Shown one piece after another: positions 28,230 through 38,302 of a stretch of DNA of 64,000 nt. Under the pieces are notes generated by a model that saw nothing but the letters and a program-made list of their open reading frames with translations, did no database searches and was not told the DNA's origin. The stretch's first letter is position 1. Each line of letters starts with the position of its first letter. Source of the stretch: Proteus vulgaris (GTDB taxonomy: Bacteria; Pseudomonadota; Gammaproteobacteria; Enterobacterales; Enterobacteriaceae); the NCBI RefSeq assembly GCF_023100685.1, contig NZ_CP090064.1:3224001-3288000 (forward strand). The letters run 5' to 3'. A program made the position numbers and the translations under genes.

Positions 28230-28994
28230 ATGGTGCAAGAAACCCCGATTTATGCCGATGGCACACCAGCTTATGATTCGCAAATTCAGTGGCTTTATCA
28301 ACCCGGCGAAATTACCCCAACAGCCCGTTATCAACGTGGAAAACTGCATTATGTCGTCACTGACCATCAAGGCACACCACGAGAAATCTTTAGCGAAAAA
28401 GGCATTGTTAGTTGGGCAGGACGGTTAAATACCTGGGGACAAATGGCATTTTGGCAATCTCATGATAATTATGCCGATAACGACCCTGAATACACTGAAT
28501 GCCATTTTCGGTTTGCCGGTCAATATGAAGATAAAGAAAGTGGCTTGTATTACAATCGCTTTCGCTACTATGATAAGGACACTGGGCAATATATTTCGCC
28601 AGACCCTATCGGATTATTAGGTGGCTTTAATCCGTATGGGTATGTGCATTGTCCAACGGGTTGGGTAGATCCGTTTGGGTTGGCGGGTAGTCCTTATATT
28701 TTTGATTCAAAACAATTACAAAAGAATTTTAAACATGCCATTAATCTTGGTGTTACAGATAATACTAATAAGATAAATATAGCCAAATTTGAAATTGCGA
28801 TGAAAAATCATATGAGCTTATCTAGCACAATAAAAATAAAGAGACAATATAGATGGGTTCAAGATGTTTATCATTATTTTAATCTAGAAACTAATCTTAA
28901 TGTTATGATCGATATGGATGGGAGTTTTATATCTAGATGGAAATTATCAGAAAAACAAACAACTGATTTATTGGAGAAAGGAAATGTGTTCTAA
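28230..28994 (+). CDS. Orphan Rhs end with colicin-D-like tRNase toxin (module 7)
   Basis: It has the same breakpoint as module 6: core restarts at DYL near 28205, open from ATG 28230. DPIGL and DPFGL are intact. The tip (28683-28994, 103 residues) reads as a colicin D catalytic domain: FDSKQLQKNFKHAINLGV, NKINIAKFEIAMKNH, YHYFNLETNLNVMIDMDG, then FISRWKLSEKQ. Colicin D cuts the anticodon loop of arginine tRNAs; that activity is expected by homology. In the colicin family a conserved His is catalytic, and KHA and YHY are the candidate positions here. The frame is undamaged. As for other orphans, no ribosome site is seen before the ATG. Confidence 0.8.
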   Translation: MVQETPIYADGTPAYDSQIQWLYQPGEITPTARYQRGKLHYVVTDHQGTPREIFSEKGIVSWAGRLNTWGQMAFWQSHDNYADNDPEYTECHFRFAGQYEDKESGLYYNRFRYYDKDTGQYISPDPIGLLGGFNPYGYVHCPTGWVDPFGLAGSPYIFDSKQLQKNFKHAINLGVTDNTNKINIAKFEIAMKNHMSLSSTIKIKRQYRWVQDVYHYFNLETNLNVMIDMDGSFISRWKLSEKQTTDLLEKGNVF

Positions 28995-29286
28995 AAAAGT
29001 TACAACTGAATTATTAGAACTAATTGATAATTTAATCTCTGGTAACATATCAGCAACTAAGTTTGAAGATAATTATATTGTTATGTGGAGAATTTATAGA
29101 GACTTTAATGCTCAAAATGAAATTGATAATAATACAAAAACATATATTAATCGTGTTTTTACAACTGTTGATCTTTATTGTTCAGATCCAGAAATCAGAG
29201 ATGAATATGATTTTGATGAAGATAACTTATTAGAAGAAATTATTAAGATAAAAAACGGATGGGAACTACTAAAAAACAATAAATAA
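28984..29286 (+). CDS. Immunity protein of the colicin-D-like toxin
   Basis: A protein of 100 residues from ATG 28984 (GGAGAAAGG just upstream), overlapping the toxin end by 11 bases. Helical and acidic: TELLELIDNLISGNISATKF, MWRIYRDFN and a Glu/Asp-rich end. Small, acidic, all-helical proteins of this kind pair with colicin-D toxins. A longer frame from 28918 would lie inside the toxin and is less likely. Confidence 0.75.
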   Translation: MCSKKVTTELLELIDNLISGNISATKFEDNYIVMWRIYRDFNAQNEIDNNTKTYINRVFTTVDLYCSDPEIRDEYDFDEDNLLEEIIKIKNGWELLKNNK

Positions 29287-29463
29287 TAACTATACAAAAT
29301 AGATTGAGGTTATTATTTGAATTATCTACATTAACATATAAACAATATAGATATACCAATTCATTACATCCATCTTTCTCTAGTGTACATATAAAGTTGC
29401 TGGTATAGAACACACTTTAAGTGGCAAAATTTACTATAAGCTCAATATCATCAGGGGCAATAT

Positions 29464-30459
29464 ATGCGCCCTATCAATGAAACCCGTTGGGATTATGACT
29501 TACGCCATAATTTAATCACCACACAATAAGAAACAGTACCTTATGGTTGGAAGTATTATCAATATGATATTTATGGTAGGACGATTGAGAAACGCACCGA
29601 TACTGGCTCTTGGACTTATTCCTATAATGCTGAGCACCGTTTAAAAACCGTACTTCATCATCCTGTTAATCCAGAAGAAAAACGATGTTTTGTCCAATTT
29701 GATTACGACCCATTAGGGCGTCGTTTACATAAAACTGTCGAATATCTTCCTGCACTACAACTACCACAGGCACAACAACGTTTACCTCAAAATCGTGATC
29801 AAAACTTACGTTTTCAGGGGCAATATCTCGATAGAGACAAATTTGTCGGGAACAAATTTGAACAGCATTTACGCTGGCCCGTAGGGCGAGTATCAGGATG
29901 ATACGAGTATTCAGGTTTACACTACAATACCTTTCGCTATTATGATCCTGATATTGGTCGATTTACCCAGCATGATCCGATAGGGCTGATGGGCGGGCTG
30001 AATCTGTATCAGTATGCGCTGATGTGGGTTGATCCGTGGGGTTGGGCTAAGCTATTTGCATTAGGCACCTATGGTGAGTTAAATGGCCCTTCACATGTGC
30101 GGGATCAATTACAAGCTCACGAATTATTGAGACACGAATATTTAAAACAGCAAGGTCTTGCAAACACATCACGTTTATCTGGAAATCCATCTATAGCTTT
30201 AGATTTGGATCATCATACCAGAGGCCCGTTGAAGGATACTCGAGGTATTGGCGGTGCTCATTGGCATGAGGCTGAAATTAGAGCGAATCAAGGTCTGGGT
30301 AGAAATGAGTTTGCATCAACATTAAAACGTGAATTAGATATAACATCAGGTGGTTTAAGAAAAGCTGGTGTTCCTGCTAGTCGAGTTAAACAATTAAGAC
30401 GAGATGCATTGAAATTTTATAAACAACAAGCTGCTGCAAAAGCAAAAGGTTGTAAATAG
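29464..30459 (+). pseudogene. Second-lineage Rhs end with LDHH toxin (module 8)
   Basis: One frame runs from 29464 to 30459 with two stops: TAA 29527 and the TGA 29899 inside the 75-bp insertion. The core starts RPINETRWDYDLRHNL and includes PLGRRLHKTVEYLP, then an in-frame deletion of about 300 bases relative to module 4, then the QGQYLDR segment, DPIGLMGG and DPWGW. The tip (30046-30459) has [10 protein letters not shown], then [26 protein letters not shown] and a [15 protein letters not shown] segment. The paired HH and later H-W-H suggest an HNH/EndoVII-type nuclease, but the exact family is not certain. The tip itself is open from ATG 29989. Confidence 0.7.
29838..29912. repeat. 75-bp palindromic insertion in the second-lineage Rhs core, copy 2
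   Basis: Same sequence and same codon position as 22993-23067, including the GACAAATTTGTC palindrome at the left edge and the GTATCA / TGATAC pair that supplies the in-frame TGA. I see no clear target-site duplication. Confidence 0.65.
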
Positions 30460-30470
30460 GAATATATATC

Positions 30471-31085
30471 ATGTATGAAATTACTCAATTTATTGTAAGT
30501 GATAACAAAGATATAGACTCAGGCTTAATTATAGGGGGCAATAAAGGATATGTGTCTGAATGGCCTGTTAATCCAAACGGAAAGGAGCTATTGCATCTTT
30601 TTTCTATAGATTGTGAAAAGGTAGCTCCTCAGGTCGCTGATGGTGTTTTGCCAAAAACCGGTTATTTGTCTATATTTTCAACATATTCTAGCAGTGATTA
30701 CTTTCTTGATGAAATAACATACTTTGGTGATGAAGATGATTTGAATTTGATTCGGTCAGGCTTCACTTTTGTATCTTATTCATTGACTGGTAGTTTAAGT
30801 GAAAGTAATGAAAATTTTATACCTGAAACTAAAGTTGATTTATTAAATACGAGAATTGATAGTGAAGAGTATCCAATGATATCATTTTTCTCAAAACATA
30901 TTCCCAATGGTTTAACCTGTGTGGATGAGGTTTTTAATAATTATCATTTTGTCTGCCAGGTCTATTCCGCTGACTTTCCTTATCCCTTTAAAGATGTATT
31001 GGGATTGTCTGATGCCATAGGATACTTATTTATTAAAAATGAAGGAAATAATATAGAAGGTCTTTTCTTCGTGCAAACGGCATAA
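30471..31085 (+). CDS. Immunity protein of module 8
   Basis: A protein of 204 residues starting MYEITQFIVSDNKDIDSG, with LIIGGNKGYVSEWPVNPNG, then LHLFSIDCE. It resembles the module 3 immunity protein in layout, as the two toxins resemble each other, so they are probably co-diverged pairs. The GG...WP start is reminiscent of YwqG/DUF1963, a tentative family call. It starts 11 bases after the toxin stop. Confidence 0.65.
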   Translation: MYEITQFIVSDNKDIDSGLIIGGNKGYVSEWPVNPNGKELLHLFSIDCEKVAPQVADGVLPKTGYLSIFSTYSSSDYFLDEITYFGDEDDLNLIRSGFTFVSYSLTGSLSESNENFIPETKVDLLNTRIDSEEYPMISFFSKHIPNGLTCVDEVFNNYHFVCQVYSADFPYPFKDVLGLSDAIGYLFIKNEGNNIEGLFFVQTA

Positions 31086-31171
31086 AAATCCTAATAGCCA
31101 TCCTTATAACTCAAATTATATAATCACCTGCTTTGGCTAAAACAGCACACCAAAGCAGGTAAATCACCACA

Positions 31172-31411
31172 TCACTCCCCGATCAGCGCCTTAACTTTAA
31201 GCTTAAATGCGGCGATCTGGGCTTGTTGCTGCTGATTTTGCTGCTTAATCGTCCGGATATCCTCGCTGTCCGGGATTAATACCAAACAGCCGTTTAAAAT
31301 TTTCACTGCAGACGTGAAACCCGTCTCAAAGACTGCATCTTTTAATCAATATCCTGTTAAGTGGATTGCCGGCAGTGGGCTGGTTTTGCTGCCACTCAGA
31401 GCATAGCCCAT
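31172..31411 (-). pseudogene. SymE-like gene, one nonsense codon
   Basis: A nearly whole 79-codon frame on the minus strand: MGYALSGSKTSPLPAIHLTGY, TGA at the conserved Trp codon, LKDAVFETGF, TSAVKILNGCLVLIP, DSEDIRTIKQQNQQQQAQ and a Lys-rich end LKVKALIGE. This copy shows the SymE pattern best apart from the TGA. Upstream codons suggest the ancestral protein began further out with an MNSK-like start. A long CACCTGCTTTGG / CCAAAGCAGGT hairpin (about 31126-31161) lies between it and the module 8 immunity gene. Confidence 0.75.
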
Positions 31412-31510
31412 GGTGTAATAACACTCTGTTTTTTTGGAGAGAGGTATTTATCACTCGGTTTTACTTAGAATTCGTCTTAACCGTGGTAACTATCCTTTAC
31501 CTTTAATTGT

Positions 31511-32380
31511 TTGGTTAATGGTGTTGGTGTGCTTGATTACCTGTGGTCTAGCGACCAAATGGTGCAAGAAACGCCAGTTTATGCTGATGGCACACCTGCT
31601 TATGATCCGCAAATTCAGTGGCTTTATCAACCCGACGAAATTACTCCAACAGCGCGTTATCAACGTAGAAAATTGCATTATGTCGTCACCGACCATCAAG
31701 GTACACCGCGCGAAATCTTTAGCGAAAAAGGGATTGTTAGTTAGGCTGGACGTTTAAATACCTGGGGACAAATGACGTTTTGGCAATCCCATGATGATTA
31801 TGCAGATAACGCCCCCGAATATACCGAATGTCATTTTCGGTTTGCCGGACAATATGAAGATAAATAAAGTGGCTTGTATTACAATCGCTTTCGCTACTAT
31901 GATAAGGACACAGGGCAATATATTTCACCAGACCCTATCGGATTATTAGGTGGCTTTAATCCGTATGGGTACGTACATTGTCCGACTGGGTGGGTTGATC
32001 CGTTTGGGTTGGCGGGTGAGGATTGTGATAAGCTACTCAAACTTAATTCAGCACAACGGAAAAATATTTCCAATCTTAGAGAAGGTAAGGATGTTACAGT
32101 TAGAAATGTCGAAGAAGCAAGACAATTATTAGATAACATGCCAGAGCTTCGCCCTCATATAGATTTATTCCCCGCTAAATCAGGTGAATTATATCGTGGA
32201 ACAGTATTTGGTGATGTATGGAAACAACCAGTTGGTACTTATCGAGGTGATTTATATAATATAAGAAATCCATTGTCTGATGTTGTACATGAATCGAGTA
32301 ATAAACTGCATGATTTAAATCCTCATTATAATATTTTATTTAAAAATGGCACCAAAGCAGGAATAATAATAGTTCCATAG
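31511..32380 (+). pseudogene. Rhs end with unrecognised toxin, core with two stops (module 9)
   Basis: The core restarts at the same DYLWS breakpoint next to a SymE remnant. Stops TAG 31742 and TAA 31865 are identical in position and surrounding sequence to two of the stops in module 5. DPIGL and DPFGL are intact. The tip (32012-32380, 122 residues) has a helical front ([19 protein letters not shown]) and a conserved-looking back half: [29 protein letters not shown], then [19 protein letters not shown] do not recognise the family; the dense back half suggests a compact nuclease or RNase. Confidence 0.65.
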
Positions 32381-32396
32381 AAAGGAAAAGTGAAAA

Positions 32397-32777
32397 ATGA
32401 AAGAAATAATAGATAATAGAGAGTTAAAAACCCTCCCTTTAGTTGAGAGAACAATATATCTTGATGACAATATAGCATCTATTGAATTTTCTATTATTGG
32501 AGATTTAGATTTCAACATTGAATTTAAAAAAAAATATAAAAACAAAAAAGAGGCAATTAAAAGTATAGAGACATTTATCAAAAAAAGTGATCTTGACAAA
32601 GAAAAAGGTATTGATTTTATATATGAGACTCAAATGAAAAAATCAAAACTATTAATTTTAAATAGCGTTATAAACAATACCTTATCACTACCTGACCATG
32701 GAGATGGTTACTTATATCTTGGTGATATTGAATATATTAAAGAACTCACTAAAAAACTAAGAACTCGGTTACTCTAA
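32397..32777 (+). CDS. Immunity protein of module 9
   Basis: A protein of 126 residues starting MKEIIDNRELKTLPL, very Lys-rich in the middle (KKKYKNKKEAIKSIETFIKK), with a DHGDGYLYLGDIEY segment near the end. Family not recognised. It starts 17 bases after the toxin stop and is intact although the upstream core has stops. Confidence 0.65.
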   Translation: MKEIIDNRELKTLPLVERTIYLDDNIASIEFSIIGDLDFNIEFKKKYKNKKEAIKSIETFIKKSDLDKEKGIDFIYETQMKKSKLLILNSVINNTLSLPDHGDGYLYLGDIEYIKELTKKLRTRLL

Positions 32778-32984
32778 TTATATGTAAAAATAAAATTAAC
32801 TTTTCATATATGGTTATACCCAAGTCCATATGTTACTCAAAAATTTTGAGTGACAACCTACTACATGAATAAATTTTTATAATACTAATAATAAAACTTA
32901 ATCATTCGTGAATGTGCGTTTTATAGAACATGAAGTTCGATATCGTTAGAACCATTTATGGCAACTCTATTATGAGCAGATAAA

Positions 32985-34267
32985 CAGACAAGAATTTTAC
33001 GCCAAAGCCAAACCTATTTTTCTAATTTTAGCTATTACACTGCAATTGGATTATTGGATAGCTGCAATAAAAAGACTGTATTACCGCCAAAGGTTATCAA
33101 GATTATCACTACGACATTAATGGTCGATTAATACAAAAAGTGGTTCATCAACACGGTTTTCGAGCAAAAACGTGGTATTACCAATGGAGTTCGCTTAATC
33201 AATTCATTGCCTGTTTTAATCCTGAAGGGGAATTATGGCGTTACACTTACAATGCTTTTGGGCGACGTCTCAGTAAAAGTAAGGTGTTCGATAATCGCCC
33301 TATTACACCGCCCAATTCGCCCTTTAAAGATAAACGAATTCAACGTGTCAATTACCTTTGGTCTGGTGACCAGATGGTGCAGGAAACTCCGATTTATGTC
33401 GATGGCACACCGGCTTATGATCCGCAAATTCAGTGGCTCTACCAACCCAATGAAATCACCCCAACAGCACGTTATCAACGTGGAAAACTGCATTATGTCG
33501 TCACTGACTATCAAGGTACAGCACGCGAAATTTTTAGCGAAAAAGGCATTGTTAGCTGGGCAGGACGGTTAAATACCTGGGGGCAAATGGCGTTTTGGCA
33601 ATCTCACGATGATTATGCTGATAACGACCCAGAATACACTGAATGTCATTTTCGTTTTGCCGGTCAATATGAAGATAAAGAAAGTGGCTTGTATTACAAT
33701 CGCTTTCGCTACTATGATAAGGATACGGGGCAATATATTTCGCCTGACCCTATCGGATTATTAGGGGGCTTTAATCCGTATGGGTACGTACATTGTCCGA
33801 CTGGGTGGGTTGATCCGTTTGGGTTAAGTGGAACATCAACAATAGACCATATTGGAGATGGAAGGCCCGTTAGTGGACATACTGGATATTTAAATGGCCC
33901 TAGACTTTCTAGACGAGAGCTAATAGATATCCGGAATGAATTGAACGAATTAGGTATAAATTTCGTGAGAAATGCCAATAAACACTTACCACCTCAAGCT
34001 CGAGGCGGGTTTGATTATACAACAGGAACCGTTTACGTGAAAAGAGGTGCAACGCGTTATGAAGTGTTCCATGAAATGACACATGCAAAGCAATACGCAG
34101 CTATTGGTAAAGAGGCCTATATCGCTTTGGGCACTTATGCAAGAGAATCTCATGTGTTTAACACGATTATAGGAAATAGAACAATATTTTCTTCAGCAGA
34201 GCTTAAACATGCCAGTGGTTATATGAGATACCTTAAGAGCAAATATTTTAGAGGAGCAATAAACTAA
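32985..34267 (+). CDS. Orphan Rhs end with HEMTH metallopeptidase toxin (module 10)
   Basis: A decayed core stretch (32985-33075) leads into a clean frame; the best start is GTG 33140. DPIGL and DPFGL are intact. The tip (33827-34267, 146 residues) has [35 protein letters not shown], the zincin motif HEMTH (34070-34084), then [16 protein letters not shown], whose Glu is a good third zinc ligand. Arrangement and length fit the Tox-MPTase group of polymorphic toxins, so a target-protein protease is expected. A second copy is at 43622-44062, identical over long stretches but changed in one patch just before the motif. Confidence 0.8.
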
Positions 34268-34518
34268 TGCTTATTAAAAAGCGTAATAATAATGATGCTA
34301 TTCAAATAGCTAGAGATACATTAGCTCGAAATAAAATATCATATGATACTAAAACATTAGATATTAACTATGATACAAAATTGAATTTTGAACATAATAA
34401 AAAATCAGGATGGTTAATCTCTGCTAAATTAAATGTTCCTGATTCCTTTGAACCAAATATGATTTTTATCGCTGTAGCAGAGGACGATGAAGAAGTTTAT
34501 ATCCCTGATATGCTATAG
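34267..34518 (+). CDS. Immunity protein of the metallopeptidase toxin, copy 1
   Basis: A protein of 83 residues starting MLIKKRNNNDAIQIARDTL, with KSGWLISAKLNVPDSF in the middle and an acidic end (VAEDDEEVYIPD). ATG overlaps the toxin stop as TAATG. The copy at 44062-44313 differs only by Asn to Ser at residue 7. It is small and could be an inhibitor that fills the protease active site. Confidence 0.75.
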   Translation: MLIKKRNNNDAIQIARDTLARNKISYDTKTLDINYDTKLNFEHNKKSGWLISAKLNVPDSFEPNMIFIAVAEDDEEVYIPDML

Positions 34519-34561
34519 AACTTGATATAATAAGAACTATAACTTAAATCATAAAGTTGCC

Positions 34562-34591
34562 TGCTTTGATGTATATTTAAAAATCAAAGCA
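34562..34591 (+). terminator. Hairpin after module 10 immunity gene
   Basis: TGCTTTGAT / ATCAAAGCA, 9-bp stem with a 12-base AT-rich loop, 44 bases after the stop. The same hairpin is in the duplicate block near 44357-44386. Confidence 0.5.
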
Positions 34592-34777
34592 AGTAAATAC
34601 CTATATATTACTCAATAACTCGCTCCTACAATCACAACATAGTCGCACTCTGTTACCACTACTGTTGCTAGTTTTGTTACTTAATGGCTATTCAATCTTC
34701 ACTATTGAGTATCAATACAAAACAATCATTTAAAAACTTCACCGTAAAAACATAGCTCACATCTAAATTTGATTACG

Positions 34778-35902
34778 ATCTATTAATACAAAAAGTAGTT
34801 CACCAACACGGTTTTCGAACAAAAACGTGGTATTACCAATGGAATACGCTTAATCAACTTATTGCCTGTTTTAACCCTGAAGGGGAATGCTGGCGTTACA
34901 CTTACGACGCCTTTGGGCGACGCCTCAGTAAAAGTAAAGTGGTCGATAATCGCCCTATACCACCTTTAAGCTCGCCCTTTAAAGATAAACGTGTTCAGCG
35001 TGTTGATTACCTGTGGTCGGGCAACCAGATGGTGCAAGAAACTCCGATTTATGCCGATGGTACGCCCGCTTATGATCCGCAAATTCAGTGGCTCTACCAG
35101 CCCAATGAAATCACTCCCACAGCCCGTTATCAATGCGGAAAATTGCATTATGTGGTCACTGACCATCAAGGCACCCCACGAGAAATCTTTAGCGAAAAAG
35201 GGATTGTCAGTTGGGCGGGACGGTTAAATACCTGGGGACAAATGGCGTTTTGGCAATCTCATGATAATTATGCCGATAACGACCCTGAATATACCGAATG
35301 TCATTTTCGATTTGCCGGACAATATGAAGATAAAGAAAGTGGCTTGTATTACAATCGCTTTCGCTACTATGATAAGGACACTGGGCAATATATTTCACCT
35401 GACCCTATCGGATTATTAGGTGGCTTTAATCCGTATGGGTATGTGCATTGTCCAACTGGGTGGGTTGATCCGTTAGGGTTGGCGGGTTGTCTGTATATTT
35501 ATGCACTTAATGCTGATGAAAAAAAAGTAATTGAGGGATTAATTGATAAAATAGCTACAGGAAAGCTTCATACAAGAGTGAGGCATGGCCATTTTGAAAA
35601 TTCGAAAGATATCGAAAATATAATTAATAATCCTAAAGAAATCTTCAGAAGTGGGGGGGAAAAATCCTAGGTTAATTTTTCATGATGGAGAGAATGTCGT
35701 CATCGTAGGAACTAAAGGATCTGAAAAGGGCTGGGTGGTAACTAATTATGGTCCCTTGGGGAGTGAAGGAAGAGTACCTTTAGGTAGTGTACCAAATACC
35801 CCAAGAGGTGGTATTGTTACTTCAGAAAGTATAGTGTCTGGAACAATACCAAGTAAATCAGGTACTGTTCCTAAAGCTGAATCCATTTGGAAAATTGAGT
35901 GA
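34778..35902 (+). pseudogene. Rhs end with toxin frameshifted in a G7 tract (module 11)
   Basis: Core from YDLLIQKVVHQHGF is open through DPIGL and DPLGL. The tip starts at 35482 (CLYIYALNADEKKVIEGLI, then TRVRHGHFENSKDIENII) and runs into TAG 35668 after GGGGGGG at 35653-35659. With six G instead of seven the frame continues as KNPRLIFHDGENVVIVG, KGWVVTNYGPLG and ends at 35902, giving about 140 residues. Toxin family not recognised; a back half with IVG...KGW and G.G...P is seen in RNase-like tips. The frame change in a homopolymer could be a mutation, phase variation or a sequencing error. Confidence 0.65.
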
Positions 35903-35913
35903 TAATATAAAAT

Positions 35914-36687
35914 ATGTATTACATAAACACTGATGGGGGAAAAATCGAAATAAATTTAACTTCCTCAAAAAAGATAAAATCAGCAGTTAAATGGGTGTTT
36001 GATAAGATTATAATTTCCGATAATATTTTTGCGGATGAGCTAAGTAACTACCTTTTACCAGAATATATTGGTAGTAGTCATTATATAGGTGATGATGGAT
36101 ATATATTTGATACATCAGATAAATTATTAAGTGATGTGTTTTTGTACATTCCCGATAATAACTATTTTAATCCTGATGTGTTAAATACTATCCTATCTTT
36201 TGATTCTACATATGCATCTATTGAAATAATAAATCCGATTAAATTTAATTCAGTATCACCTTGCGACTTTAGATATTTAAGTCGAGATGGAGATTATTTG
36301 CTATGTCTATCTAATATAAGTTTGGATGGATATATTGAGAGAATAAAAACTCAAAATGATTTTGAATTTATCTTTTTAAACAAGAAAATGATTGGTTTTT
36401 TACTAATTAGACCACTTGAGAAACTGGTTTTCTTTGATGATATAAACTATGAATATGAGAACGAAAATAAAGTACCTTTATCTTCAAATGAAAAAAATAT
36501 TTTTATTACCTATTTTGATTTAGTTGATGAAGAAGGATGGGATAGGATAAATGATGGTGATTTAATTATGCTAAGTAAGATAAATGAAATTAAAAATAAT
36601 ATAACTAAAATTAATGTACAACACATTCAATTAAAGTCATTATATAAACAATGTGACTTCATAGTAAATAATTACTACAGTATTTAA
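35914..36687 (+). CDS. Immunity protein of module 11
   Basis: A protein of 257 residues starting MYYINTDGGKIEINLTSSKK; large for an immunity protein. It is acidic and rich in Ile, Asn and aromatic residues, with YLLPEYIGSSHYIGDDGY and SPCDFRYLSRDGDYLLCLS. No membrane segment. Family not recognised. It begins 12 bases after the restored toxin frame. Confidence 0.65.
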   Translation: MYYINTDGGKIEINLTSSKKIKSAVKWVFDKIIISDNIFADELSNYLLPEYIGSSHYIGDDGYIFDTSDKLLSDVFLYIPDNNYFNPDVLNTILSFDSTYASIEIINPIKFNSVSPCDFRYLSRDGDYLLCLSNISLDGYIERIKTQNDFEFIFLNKKMIGFLLIRPLEKLVFFDDINYEYENENKVPLSSNEKNIFITYFDLVDEEGWDRINDGDLIMLSKINEIKNNITKINVQHIQLKSLYKQCDFIVNNYYSI

Positions 36688-36871
36688 TTATTTTAAAAAT
36701 ACGGAATCCAAAAAATGATTAATTTCTTTTAGAATTTGATAAAAATTGTTCAACCAAATCGTTAGCCTCTAATATATCACCATCACCTTACGTATATTAT
36801 ATTTAAGTTTTTACCTTCTAGTATTCATGCCAAACAGCTGTTTAAGATTTTGGTAACAAAAATGGAACCTA

Positions 36872-38302
36872 TCTCAAACCCGCTTTGGTGAGCGTGAACT
36901 TAATTATGCCTTTGGTCAACTCCATGAACTGACCTCACTGCAAGTCAATCAACATGCGCCCTTACAATTTAGTTATAACGCCTTAGGCCAAGAGTTTTTA
37001 CGCCAAAGCCAAGCGGGTTTTGCTAACTCGAGCCATTACACCGCCACTGGGTTATTAGCACATCAACGTGCAGGACGAGGAACGGAGTCCTTTTTACAAT
37101 CCCTACACGATAATCCGCTTCAACCCCCGATGTCGACCGATGTTCACCGAGGTTATCAATACGATAAAGCTTTTAATCTGGTCAATATCGACGATGTTCG
37201 CTGGAACCGTACACAATATCGCTATAACACCAACGACCAAATTGTTGAAACCCAATACAGTAACCAGTTTGAACGACAAAGCGAGAAATTTCAGTACGAT
37301 AGCAATCTCAATATCACCGAGCATCAGTTTATTCCTCCTGATGCACAAGGTGCCTTTTTACAACTAGCGCCTCAGTGAAAGCAAGTGGTCGATAATCGCC
37401 CTATTTCACCGCCCAATTCTCCCTTTAAAAATAAACGTGTTCAGCGTGTCGATTACCTGTGGTCTGACGACCAAATGGTGCAAGAGACGCCAGTTTATGC
37501 CGATGGCACACCCGCTTATGACGCTCAAATTCAGTGGCTCTATCAACTCGACGAAATTACTCCAACAGCGCGTTATCAACGTGGAAAACTGCATTATGTC
37601 GTCACTGACCATCAAGGCACCCCACGAGAAATCTTTAGCGAAAAAGGGATTGTAAGCTGGGCGGGACGGTTAAATACCTGGGGGCAAATGGCGCTTTGGC
37701 AATCTCATGATAATTATGCCGATAACGACCCTGAATACACCGAATGTCATTTTCGGTTTGCCGGTCAATATGAAGATAAAGAAAGTGGCTTGTATTACAA
37801 TCGCTTTCGCTACTATGATAAGGACACAGGGCAATATATTTCACCAGACCCCATAGGATTATTAGGTGGCTTTAATCCGTATGGGTACGTGCATTGCCCG
37901 ACTGGGTGGGTTGATCCGTTTGGATTGGCGGGAACGTCGAAGCCTGATGACCCTTCAGGTGAAGATAAAACCCGATTCTTGATTGATTCAAAAGGACAAG
38001 TTCTAGATATTGAATATTTTAGAAACTTGAAATTTAATGGGCAAATTCTTGATGCTGGGCGAGGTGGAGGCAAGTTACCTATGATGGGTGAACCTGCTAC
38101 ATACTCTAAAACTACAGGTGGACATATCATTATTTTTGGTCCTGATGGTCGCCGAATTGCAGATATAAGTAAAGAAAGAATAAAAATAGTTGAATGGAAT
38201 CGCTCACCCAAAGGACAATATTTTATTCGAACGGGTAGTGATACAAAATTTGCAGGTAGAGAAATACCTAATGAAATAAAAAAATTATGGGGATTAGAAT
38301 GA
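36872..38302 (+). pseudogene. Rhs end with GGGK/GGH toxin, core with deletion (module 12)
   Basis: Core from QTRFGERELNYAFGQ to AFLQLAPQ (36872-37375), then a TGA at 37376 where about 300 bases of core are deleted, and core again from 37385 (GTG start possible) to DPIGL and DPFGL. The tip (37928-38302, 124 residues) has SGEDKTRFLIDSKGQVLD, a GRGGGKLPMMG loop, GGHIIIFGPDGRRIAD and a closing Trp-Gly. Family not recognised. A diverged relative is the module 14 tip at 40983-41354: the two share the front and the GGH..(I/V)FGPDGRRIADISKERIKI core, and differ in loops. The tip itself is open. Confidence 0.7.

Larger units (their letters stand above)
33827..34890 (+). repeat. Duplicated block, copy 1 (metallopeptidase module and downstream)
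   Basis: Toxin tip, immunity gene, hairpin, decayed SymE spacer (about 34610-34770, minus strand, with VKFLNDCFVLIL still readable) and the first 100 or so bases of the next core are collinear with 43622-44685 at a constant offset of 9795 bases. Apart from a patch in the toxin they are nearly identical, so the duplication is recent. Confidence 0.8.
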
